From Massariosphaeria phaeospora (Eukaryota; Ascomycota; Dothideomycetes; Pleosporales): 64,000 nt of DNA. Both the position numbers and the translations under genes were made by a program. The notes beneath the pieces are model-generated. The model saw only the letters and a program-made list of their open reading frames with translations. It was not told the origin of the DNA and did not search any database. The stretch's first letter is position 1. Each line of letters begins with the position of its first letter. Location: positions 186,001 through 250,000 of the forward strand of contig JAADJZ010000039.1 of the NCBI GenBank assembly GCA_011032825.1. The letters run 5' to 3'. Positions 55,405-64,000 of this stretch are shown one piece after another.

Positions 55405-57255
55405 TAACGTAATCTACTACCGAAAGCAACAAACTACTAAAAGCAACAAAAAAGCTTAGCAGCACTAACTTATGTTACGCATTTTTAATTTCATTGCTAT
55501 TAAACAAAAAGCCTGCGTACGTTGTGCTAGTATCTAATTTAAAAGCTTTTTCTATATTCTTTTAGCAAGTTTGAGTATTGTGCTTTGTATTACTACAGTT
55601 TCTACAGCGCCGTAAAGCTAGTTGTGCTTTTTCTTAACTCTTTTTACTACGCGCTTTTCTTAATAGCTAAAGCGTTGTAAACGCTTTAGCAGCTACTTGC
55701 GCTAATCTATTACTATACTCTATTGTACTACCTATTTAAATTCGCTTTCGTTTGCGCAATTTCCGCTTGGTTATCTTTGCTAATTGATTTTTAAGCTTCT
55801 TAATATAGTAGTTCTTAAGCGCGTTCTAATGCAGCATTAATTTAGCTCTTTTTACAAGCTAGAAAAAGCTGCTTTGCGCTAAAGTTAGCGATCTAGTAAT
55901 AGAATCGCGTACTAGCTTTGATTGCAATCTAAATTTAAGCGTATTGCTTAGAGTTTTTAACTGCTACGGCGTTTCTAGTGCAAAAGGTAGTAGTAAAGTA
56001 CACAGCCGTACTTTAAGACAATTAAAAACTACCTACGCGTTAATAGAAACTAGCTCTAAAGTTTTAAAAGCTTTTTTGTAGTTTTCTATTGTAAACACTT
56101 TAAAAAACGCGCTTTTAAAGGCTAGCAAAAAGCTTTTTTTGTTGATATAGAAAACGCGCTAGCGCGCTAAGTTTCAAATGCGTTAAGAGTACTTTAGCTT
56201 TAGCAGCAAAAAGCAAACTACATCTAGCAGCTAAAGAATATAAAATAAATAAGCTAGCATGCAAAGCGTAAAATTCTTGTTTTTAAAGCAATAGTTTTTG
56301 AAATTCTAAGATTAGTAGCTCTTATAGCCGTTTAAAATAAGTAGCTAATACTTTTTTACCTAACGCGCTTTTGTATGCGCGTTAAAGTGCTTTAACTATT
56401 TAAAACTAAAAGCGTTGTTTGTCTAGCTGTTCTTAGAAACTAAAAGCTTTTAATTGCTAAGTATAGAGTTTTTCTCGTACTATGCTAAAATATAAACGCG
56501 CTTTTTGTAGATAATAAACAGCGAGATTGCGTACCTTGCAGCGCAAATGCTTTAGATAACTATTACTTACTCTCAATTGCCTAGCTAGATAAAATTAGGT
56601 TGAGTACGTTTTTAAAAGCTTGTAACAACTTTTATAGAGCTAATTACGCTTATTTAGAAACTAGTTTTGTTAAAATTGTACACGTCGTTGTTGTAAACGC
56701 TGTACTTAGCTTTAGTATCTCTACTAGCTTAAACTACGCGCTAATTATTTTTAGATTCTTTTAGAGTATTCTCTGCCTATTTTTAGCTTAATTAAACGCT
56801 ATTTTAAGCTAATCTAAACGCGTTACGAATTTCTTAGCTTAGTATTTGCTAACTAGCTCTCTACTACGCACACCTAGCACTTTATTAGCTATATCTACTA
56901 CTTTACACAGCCGAAGCGCGAATTCTTGCAAATCGAAGTTAAGTATATATTAGACAATTGTTTGCTTTTTAGTTGCTGTAAGCTTATAGCGGTTAGCAGG
57001 TAATTTAAAGCAAAATAGAGTTTTTTAGCGCGTTTAGAAAGAGTATAGTAATTAACGTTAAAAGCAGTAGCAGTAGCTTAATAGCTTTAGAATTAGCTAG
57101 CTTAAAAAGCTGCAAAGGCAATTTAAAGCTTCTTTTCGTTTTGCTGTAATAACGCGTTGTTTAGTTAAAGTATAACAAGATAATAAAAGAAGTAGCAGCC
57201 TTGGCAGATTTTGTTGCTTTTGGTAGTTTGTTGCTTTTGGTAGTAGATTACGTTA
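55405..57255 (-). mobile_element. pogo-like DNA transposon C, RIP-degraded
   Basis: 1851 bp including TA. Inverted ends of about 48 bp start TAACGTAATCTACTACC on both sides, each with two AAAGCAACAAACTACT-like boxes. Minus-strand coding remains include a zinc-knuckle-like tail (RRCRNCSNTKHNTQTC near 55600) and a DDE domain with the C-terminal text shared with D and E. Its size and family resemble ~1.85-kb elements known from Dothideomycetes (for example Pixie and Molly of Parastagonospora), but I have not compared sequences. Confidence 0.87.
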
Positions 57256-57585
57256 GTAGGTTTTATATATAAACTCTAATTCTATCTAATAGCTTTAATT
57301 CTAAGCTATATACTATATAACTTTCTAGAACTCTAACTTATAGTATAAATAAAAATATTTTAGAATATAAAAGTTTATTATAGTAGAATTCTACTAGATA
57401 CTAGGTATAGAGCTCAAGCGAGCTTTTTATCTTTAAACTTTAAAAACTCTAGTAGTACTTAGCCTATTTAGGTAATTTTTAGTAGATTTTAAAGTTCTAG
57501 CTTAGAGCTTTAAAATAGTGTATAAATTATTCTAATAGGCCTACTATTAAAAAAGGTATTAAGGTTATAATATTAGATAATTTGC

Positions 57586-57639
57586 TTGGCAAAAGTGTTT
57601 TGCGAACTCGTGTAGCTCAACTACCCGTAAGGTACGTTA
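57586..57639. repeat. solitary terminal repeat related to elements A and B
   Basis: Contains TTGGCAAAAGTG, GCGAACTCGTGTAG and GTAAGGTACGTTA in the order and spacing of the right terminal repeat of B. No transposase or partner end was found beside it. It may be a MITE remnant, a deletion derivative or the end of a truncated copy. Confidence 0.65.
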
Positions 57640-59713
57640 AAGTTAATAAGTTTAAAAATACTATTAACGTTAATCTTTAACTTTATTTAATAGTAGAGCT
57701 TAATTATAGCTAGGCTAAGTAGGTATTAGAAGTAAATTAGGCGTACTACGCTTCGCACTAGTAGAATTCTTTAGTTTAGACAAAACGTTAAGCGGCTTCT
57801 TCGCAGAGGCTCTCAATGGCTAGACTCTTCTAGCGCTGCTAGGTACGTTACCAAGCAACAGTAGACGGCATGTGGCATCTACCGTTGCTGGACCGTGTGT
57901 CTGATCTTGCTCTGCCAATGGCGCAGCAGTAGTCGACTCGGTTGCGCGTCACAGAGTAGGCTTTAGACGGTGCTCCTGACAGTATAGAAGATTTGAGCAA
58001 TAGACAAGCAGTCTACCTTTAGCTTACAAACTCTTATTGTATCTAGTATGCAAAGTAATGTGTATATAGAATATAACTTGTAGAGACGAGGATATGGACG
58101 CGTAGGAGCGCACCAGAAACGAATCATGACAGGGGGGTCCCGAATACGGTCTCTATAGCCTGTGATCGTATACGCGGAAAGGGAGTGCGGAACACGAATG
58201 CGGGTATGCACTATGAATATTCGAACTATGTATAGCCGAAACAAAGTGAGGACTCGTAGACAGTCACGTCTTCGGTCTTTCCGGCCAATTCGCCCCGTGC
58301 CTCAGACATCCCAAAAAGGCAATACTTTCGACGTCAGCCTACGCGCTCACTGGCAGTGTTGTGTGCCAGTAAAAACGATTGGCCGGTTGGTTCCCAGAGG
58401 CCTTGGAATCTGTGTACAATCACACATTATCTTGTCTACCGGGCTATGTGGTCACCATCTCTCTTTTATTAAACATTAATGCTAGGTAAACCACCTATAC
58501 CACCTAGTTCCACTGGATCATCAATAGCACGATTCTTCTCTTTTTGCCTTCCGTCAACCCACTTCTCAACGAAGCCCGAAATAAACCTTCGAAGGTATCG
58601 ACCAATATTCGGACTCTTCCCAGTGACCCTTTCGAGGAAACACTATGCGACTTTGTCTTTGCCCCAGCGAGAACCGCGCTGAAGCCCATGATGGAATTGG
58701 CCAACAAAAGTCTGACCCGAATCAGCCAGTCAGCGTGGTTGTGGATCAATGTTTCACCTACTCAGAAACCTTTAGCAATCCGTTACTGAATATGGCAAAG
58801 ACACGGCTGTTTTCTCACCACAAATGCGGCCACACCGTTGGGCCGTCCCATGGTTCGGTAAGAGCAGGAACAGAGCTGGCGCTTCTGCCTATATCGCAGT
58901 ACTGTAATTGCGTGTTCACTACGGATCCCGTCGTGCATGGGGATGACTTCTTCAAGAGGGAAACCGCCATTGCGTTGACCTCTTTCCCTTCGTTTTTGCA
59001 GACGCCGCGTTGTAGTTTCATCTTTGCAACTCGATCGATACACTCGTAAAAAGATTGGCAGACAGTTGACGGTCGGGTTCCTGCGGCGCACTGCGAGTAG
59101 AAGAGAGAGCGAGTCGGCTTGAGCATTCGCCTAAGCATTGCAGAGTCTAGAGCTCGATGATGAGCGTTGTAGAAGCGAGGTGTGAAACGAAGAACTTCAA
59201 GATTGAAGATAGGATGAATAGATGGCGTAGGTAGTAGGGGTGAGAGATGGGAGGCAAGGATTCAGAGGTAAGAAGGTGAGAAGTTGCCCAAACAACATCA
59301 CGGTAGTTTGTCGCAACCGTACCTATCGTCCGATTTATGGTTTGGCCCTTTCCTTACCATAAGCTCGGTGCAAGTACGCTTTCAGCATTGCGCCTACCCA
59401 ACCGCAATGTTGAGTAGTGGAAACAGCAAACGGAGACACGATATTGGTGGCTGAGACATTGTTGGGTCGGCTAATTTCTCAGTATGTACGGAGTAGAGTG
59501 GGCGATGTTCTGCACTACTGTCTCCCCAGGTGGTGAGTCGAAGTCTGTGCAGGATGGGAGGATGGAGGTGAATTTACCGTAGTCTAGCTTTTGCGTTGTC
59601 ACCTGCTTACGTCAGCGTTTTCGGGACTAGCTCGGTAGCTCAAGCTTCCTCAGACGATATCAACACCACTGGTGGCTCAGCGTTCGCTGTGTAAAACAGC
59701 CCAGCCGGTCAAC
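57640..59713. other. transition out of the RIP block and intergenic DNA
   Basis: Composition recovers by about 57740. The next 2 kb carry short frames on both strands (for example 58645-59049 plus and 58815-59138 minus) without recognisable domains or sustained codon bias. The last few hundred bases should be the promoter of the nuclease gene. Confidence 0.5.
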
Positions 59714-60736
59714 ATGTTCACGAACGATGTGCTACTCGGAAGCTTGCTGTTTGCTTCCGTTGCTGCCTGGAACACTGATGGTAAGCTTCGCCCTCGGTCT
59801 CCAGGTGCTTTTCTCTGACAAGACCAGTGCACAACCAGATCGGTTTCATGGCAGAGACTTTCCTTCATCCACACACTACCTCCATACTTCGGACGATACT
59901 CGAACCGCAATACAACGGCTCCATCGGCCGCGCTGCAGCTTGGGCGGATGGTTTCGCGCATACCGATGAAGGCAGGTTCTCGTATCAATGGCACTGGATA
60001 GACGCACACGACCAGCCGCCAGAGACATGTAGCCTGAACTATACTCGTGATTGCGCCAAGGGTGGTTGCGTTGTCTCCGCGATTGCAAACCAGACACAAA
60101 TATTGAAAGGTTGCATCGAGGATGTGAAGAGCGGCAGCTTGACGAGAGGCACCAATTTAACGTGTTCTTACGCGTTGAAATGGGTTACCCACTTCTTTGG
60201 GGATATCGCCCAGCCGCTGCACGCGTCTGGACGTGCTGCAGGTGGAAACTTCTTCAACGTCACGTTTGGGGGTGTGGCGACCGAATTGCATGCTGTAAGT
60301 CTGATGAGGTGCTCCAATGAGATCTGCAGTCGACTAATGCCTTCAGGTCTGGGATGGCTACATACCGTATACCGCAGCTAAAGTCACCAGTCCGTTTTCC
60401 AACCAATCCATCGACCCCTTTTTCGAAGGCCTCCTTTCACGCATCCGTAAAGACCAGTTTCTCGAGGCTCCATATATGTGGTTATCCTGTAGTGACCCAG
60501 CAATACCAATCGAATGTGCAACACAATGGGCACGGGAGAGCAATAAGTGGACTTGCGATTACGTCTACAGTCGCGTCTCCAATCTGACAGATCTTGCAAG
60601 CGACGGCTATGCCGCGGGCGGAGTTCCCATTGTCGAGCTGCAAATTAGCAAGGCGGCTTTGAGGCTGGCCACATGGCTCAACAAACTGGTTGGGGCAATT
60701 CGTCACCACCATACTCAGCAAATAATTATTATTTGA
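59714..60736 (+). CDS. secreted S1/P1-type zinc nuclease
   Basis: Three exons: 59714-59780, 59828-60294 and 60347-60736, giving 307 aa. Introns are 47 bp (CTGAC branch) and 52 bp. A signal peptide (MFTNDVLLGSLLFASVAA) should be cut before Trp, exposing W-N-T-D-V-H. The Trp and the His five residues later match zinc ligands W1 and H6 of P1 nuclease. The other ligands follow: AAWADGFAH (Asp), QWHWIDAHD (His), WVTHFFGDIAQPLH (His, Asp, His) and LHAVWD (His, Asp). Several N-glycosylation sequons are present. The family degrades single-stranded DNA and RNA and removes 3' phosphates outside the cell. The C-terminus ends in a His/Ile-rich tail (HHHTQQIIII) that is unusual, so a different last exon is possible. 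Confidence 0.88.
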
Positions 60737-61457
60737 AGAGCTTCCGGGTGTAGTTGTAGAGCTGTCGGCCAAGCTAGACATGACGCGGGGGTCATGTATC
60801 GACAGTACTGAGTAGGTACATTCACTTCCGCGAGTCAAATACTTCCCTGCGTCAAAGTTCAGGTCTCCTAGCCCTTACAAAGCGACTTTAGTGGCAACCG
60901 TATCGTGAACTCACAGAATGCATCCGCAAAGAGTTGGTTATCCGAACCCCGCCGGCATCAGTTACGGATATGGAAATGCCGGGCTTATGTCACGTTTACT
61001 GGAACTTCGTGGACATAGTGGCCACAGCACAAGAGAAACTTTGCGCGAGCAGCTCAAGCGGAGCCTCATTTGTTGGCCCATGACAAGAAATACGATTAAC
61101 ATCGGCACTCAGAGAAAATCAGCCCCACCCTCAAACTCTAGTTTCATCTGCTCGTGAACCGTAAATGGAGAGGTGGCCTATCCAAGCAGGACCCCGGATC
61201 GCAGCCGAAACACGGTTCCACAGCGTTTTCCAAGTCCGCAAAGTGGAAGGGGGCGGGAACAATAAACAGTAACTCGCTCGTTTAATTGTCCCCGTGAGTT
61301 TCTAACACTTATGGTCTGATGCAAGTTTCAACTACTACTAGACATTACCTGAGTACGTCTATAAGTAGGTCCCGCAAGCTGCCGACCGCTTTAATAGCCA
61401 TATTACTTACCGCCCATCTGCGTTGTCAATAACGAATGAAGAATACGACAACCCACG
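60737..61457. other. intergenic region
   Basis: Between two plus-strand genes. A frame at 60918-61157 has no recognisable feature. It should contain the nuclease 3' region and the promoter of the membrane-protein gene. Confidence 0.55.
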
Positions 61458-63572
61458 ATGGACTCGACACACTCACCCTTAAAGAATGGCAGGCCCATGT
61501 TGATGTCCAGAGCCTCTTCATTTACCACTGCGAGCGAGTCTTTCCATGCGCCTCCTCCACCATATAAATACACAAGTCACCAAGAATCAAAAACTGCCTA
61601 CACTGGGGTCAAAATACATGAATCGACCGCTCTTTCATTAGTGGACTCCGCTCGTGGGAGAACCGGCCTCTTCATCCCCCGCACTACTCTGCTTCTCATG
61701 GGGCCCCTCCTTCTCACTGCTGGTTATGCCATGATTGCGAGGTTTTATCTGTGGGAAGAGGCCGAAAACGACATCGTGCCATATCAACCGGCCAACGCCA
61801 GAGCGGTGTTCTACACATGGTTGATTATGAGCATCTTCGTTCTGGACTGGACGAAAAGCGCTTTATCGGGCTTCGAGGCTGCAGTGTTGATGCGAGAGAG
61901 AATTAGTGTGGATGAGGTTGAAGAGAGAAAAAGGAGGGAGCAAATCTTAGCGTGGCATGCTGATCATGCATGGGGCTCTTTCAGTGCCTGGGGAAAGGCT
62001 GTCCTAACGCTCGGGAAACATATCCTTAAGAAGGCTCGAGGGGATAACGAAGTCAAATGGGACGGTCCGGGGCTACTCTGGTGGTATCTCGCTCTGATGG
62101 TATTTCTGTTCACCGCCCTCATCCCTCTCTCCGGACTGTCCATGAATCCAGTGGAGGTGCTTGTACCCTCCCGCCGACCCGTTCTCGTAATGGGACCCAA
62201 CGAAACGACATTCGATATCCTCACGTCCAACGAAGCCGCGGAGCAAGCGAGCAACCGCTGGAGAACAAGAACTGTCACTACCCCCGATGAGCCAACAATT
62301 TTCTATGCGCCTCAAGAAGCGGCGAACGTTAGCACTACATGGTTCGAAGACCAGATACAAGCCGACTTCGTCTCTCGGATGAGCGTTCCGATAGCTAATC
62401 GCTCGAGGATGACCAACCAGACGGTCACGTTCTTCTCCGGTCCTAGAGTCGTAGAGCGTTTGCACGGTCGCGCTTGGGGACTCCTCGCAACCCTCTCCTG
62501 TATGCCTGTACATCCCTACAAAGACCTGCATCTACTCAATGTCACTGGAAAGGCTAATTGGACAAGCCTAACCAGCATAATGACATCGGAGGATTTTGCT
62601 ACCTCTTCTGCGCAGTTCGGTGAAGGGCTTTTCCCTGTGCATTCCAAGGGAGGGGAAACCTTTGGCGTACAATGGAATTACATCATCGCGACAGACGGTT
62701 ATGTAGAGGGCGTCAAAGCTGACTACGGCAACGCTTCGGCTCTTCCTCTGAAGGGGAAGGTAGAGGTAGTCCTTTGGCAAGGCTATACCAACGAAAGCAT
62801 GCCAGACCAAACGTTCCGCGAAATGTCGAAGCACCCTTTTGTTGTTAATTCCAATACTTCGTCTCCTTCGACGACACCGTTCCTTGGATTTGGCGTCCGC
62901 TGTGATATCACCTCCAGCGCGGGCACTGCATTACTGTCTGGATCAAAGCGTACGTACTCTAACTTCCAGAAGCTGCCATCGAAACTTGCATACAATGCGG
63001 CTGGAGTTAGCTCTCAACTATTAGAGTGGCCCGGAATTCTTTCTCTACAATCGTTGGTTTTTGAGGCTTTCACCACTCTGACTCCAGGATTCATGAGTCC
63101 ACCAAAATGCAAACTGCCCAGCATCTCGTGCAACCCATGGATGGGGGCAAATCGGGCCACTGGCGGCGTGCCCGTATTCAACCCACGACAGAATTTGTCG
63201 CCTAATAGCTCTATTGGTGGCACTATGCAGTACCCAACCATCGATCCAGAGCGCATGAGTCTCGCCATGTACAAACTATTTGGCGAGACAGCGATCGTGG
63301 TAATGGCCTCTACTCCCGATAATTGGATCTCGACGCCCAACTCCTCGGCCGGAGATCCTGGCCTTGGGCTCTTTGGATTTGAGCGCGCGGACGACCTGAC
63401 GCCTGGTAGCGTGCCGCCAACGTTCATTTTGGTTATGTTGTGCCTTTGGTCGTTGGCGGTTGTGATTCCACCGATAGCCATTGGTATGTTGTGGAAAAAG
63501 AGGGAGGTCGAAGTTGTCGATGGAAATTTGCTGTGGAAATTTGGAATTGAGCGGGGGCAGGAAATAAGGTAA
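61458..63572 (+). CDS. four-TM fungal membrane protein with glycosylated outer domain
   Basis: Single exon, 704 aa. The cytoplasmic N-terminus is Ser/Pro-rich. Membrane segments lie near residues 75-98 (LLLMGPLLLTAGYAMI), 114-135 (FYTWLIMSIFVLDW), 207-230 (WWYLALMVFLFTALIPL) and 655-680 (FILVMLCLWSLAVVIPP). The ~425-residue region between the third and fourth carries about ten N-glycosylation sequons (NET, NVS, NRS, NQT and others) and paired cysteines, so it faces outside or the lumen. The layout of a few N-terminal TMs, one big outer domain and a C-terminal TM is shared with the gene at 21388. The stop codon sits in AG-GTAAGC, a good donor site, so a short extra 3' exon is possible. I know no function. 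Confidence 0.82.
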   Translation: MDSTHSPLKNGRPMLMSRASSFTTASESFHAPPPPYKYTSHQESKTAYTGVKIHESTALSLVDSARGRTGLFIPRTTLLLMGPLLLTAGYAMIARFYLWEEAENDIVPYQPANARAVFYTWLIMSIFVLDWTKSALSGFEAAVLMRERISVDEVEERKRREQILAWHADHAWGSFSAWGKAVLTLGKHILKKARGDNEVKWDGPGLLWWYLALMVFLFTALIPLSGLSMNPVEVLVPSRRPVLVMGPNETTFDILTSNEAAEQASNRWRTRTVTTPDEPTIFYAPQEAANVSTTWFEDQIQADFVSRMSVPIANRSRMTNQTVTFFSGPRVVERLHGRAWGLLATLSCMPVHPYKDLHLLNVTGKANWTSLTSIMTSEDFATSSAQFGEGLFPVHSKGGETFGVQWNYIIATDGYVEGVKADYGNASALPLKGKVEVVLWQGYTNESMPDQTFREMSKHPFVVNSNTSSPSTTPFLGFGVRCDITSSAGTALLSGSKRTYSNFQKLPSKLAYNAAGVSSQLLEWPGILSLQSLVFEAFTTLTPGFMSPPKCKLPSISCNPWMGANRATGGVPVFNPRQNLSPNSSIGGTMQYPTIDPERMSLAMYKLFGETAIVVMASTPDNWISTPNSSAGDPGLGLFGFERADDLTPGSVPPTFILVMLCLWSLAVVIPPIAIGMLWKKREVEVVDGNLLWKFGIERGQEIR

Positions 63573-63696
63573 GCAGTCGGAACCCCACATCGGCATCCTG
63601 AAGCTCCCCACATCTCACTATATCAGCAGCTCATCGCTCACGTAAAATTTACTATCTACTTTTCTCACTGTTCCTGGTACTGGTTCATTTTTAACT

Positions 63697-64000
63697 ATGG
63701 CGTTTGACGATTTTCAAGAGAAGATTACACCCAACGTACGTACGGCCCCACATCCTGGCTGCCATATCTCGTCTTACACAAAACATATCATCTGCAAGAA
63801 TCCCCACTCTCCATTCAAAGACTAAAACCTTCTAGAATCCTAGTCGCGAAACGTCTCCAAATCGCGGCGCCTCATTACCACAGGAAGCTGCTATTGGCCC
63901 CGACCGCAAGTCTCTCCACGACTGGCAAAAGATAAACAACATCGATCGAGATGCGCAAATTAAGCTCAAACGTGTATCGCACATGCGGTATCAACATCCC
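63697..64000 (+). CDS. 5' part of a probable VOC/extradiol-dioxygenase-type protein (runs off the window)
   Basis: Exon 1 is 63697-63735 (MAFDDFQEKITPN). A 100-bp GT..AG intron follows, and exon 2 is open from 63836 to the last base. The product so far is 68 aa. The tail QIKLKRVSHMRYQHP resembles the start of the first vicinal-oxygen-chelate module in fungal extradiol (catechol or dihydroxybiphenyl) dioxygenase-like proteins, where this His region contributes to metal binding. The family call rests on about 15 residues and is tentative. Confidence 0.5.

Larger units (their letters stand above)
44435..57740. repeat. AT-rich RIP isochore of nested decayed transposons
   Basis: The composition changes abruptly near 44435, and again near 57740, from about 50% GC to strongly AT-rich text full of TA, TTAG and AAGC words, with stop codons in all frames. 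Residual peptides match transposases and a Gypsy polyprotein, with missense and stop changes explained by C-to-T/G-to-A transitions. That is the mark of repeat-induced point mutation, the premeiotic fungal defence against repeats. There are no live genes. The component elements are listed separately. Confidence 0.93.

Noticed and set aside
58645..59138. 134-aa plus frame and 107-aa minus frame, each with several cysteines
   Set aside because: They overlap antisense, have no signal peptide or domain, and nothing favours one over the other. A small secreted protein cannot be excluded.
1..64000. CRISPR arrays, tRNA or rRNA genes
   Set aside because: I saw no regularly spaced repeats with unique spacers, no convincing tRNA cloverleaf with A and B boxes, and no rRNA sequence. 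A tRNA missed by eye remains possible; a covariance-model scan would settle it.

Overview
The window is nuclear DNA of a filamentous ascomycete (Pezizomycotina; Dothideomycetes is my best guess). Most multi-exon genes carry short introns of 46-100 bp with GT..AG ends and CTAAC/CTGAC-type branch sites. The gene families are fungal: Cdc20, Nup2-type nucleoporin, Npr2, D-lactate dehydrogenase, S1/P1 nuclease and several Pezizomycotina-only proteins. One block also shows the AT-rich, TpA-rich decay left by repeat-induced point mutation (RIP).

Left arm (1-24.5 kb). After the last 18 codons of a truncated gene come a secreted DUF7029/DUF7223-like protein (minus), a TPR/F-box/LRR protein like Pof3/Dia2 (plus), a Kelch-BTB protein (minus) and, divergent from it, the APC/C activator Cdc20 (plus). 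Between 12.2 and 17.0 kb is gene-poor DNA with microsatellites, a decayed alcohol dehydrogenase fragment and a small G-rich dispersed repeat, present four times in the window. Then come a conserved 807-aa protein of unknown function and a three-TM membrane protein.

Middle (24.5-44.4 kb). A 1674-aa Nup2-type FG nucleoporin with a C-terminal Ran-binding domain (minus), a YjlB-like cupin (minus), a basic serine-rich protein (plus), mitochondrial D-lactate dehydrogenase (plus), Npr2 of the TORC1-inhibiting SEACIT/GATOR1 complex (plus), and a 1451-aa sterol-glucosyltransferase-like protein with a ubiquitin-interacting-motif tail (minus).

44.4-57.7 kb is a sharply bounded AT-rich RIP isochore with no live gene. 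I could resolve it into a nested stack. A Fot1/pogo-like element (A) sits inside a second pogo-like element (D). An inverted copy of A (B) sits inside a relative of D (E). A Ty3/Gypsy retroelement abuts and probably interrupts E, and another pogo-like element (C) lies at the Gypsy 5' side. Removing A with one TA restores the D transposase reading frame, and removing B restores the match between E and C.

Right arm (57.7-64 kb). Non-coding DNA, an S1/P1-type secreted nuclease with all zinc ligands, a four-TM membrane protein, and the first two exons of a probable VOC/extradiol-dioxygenase-type protein that runs off the end.

All exon borders were chosen by hand from splice signals and frame continuity. 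No database search was possible, so family names rest on recognised motifs.
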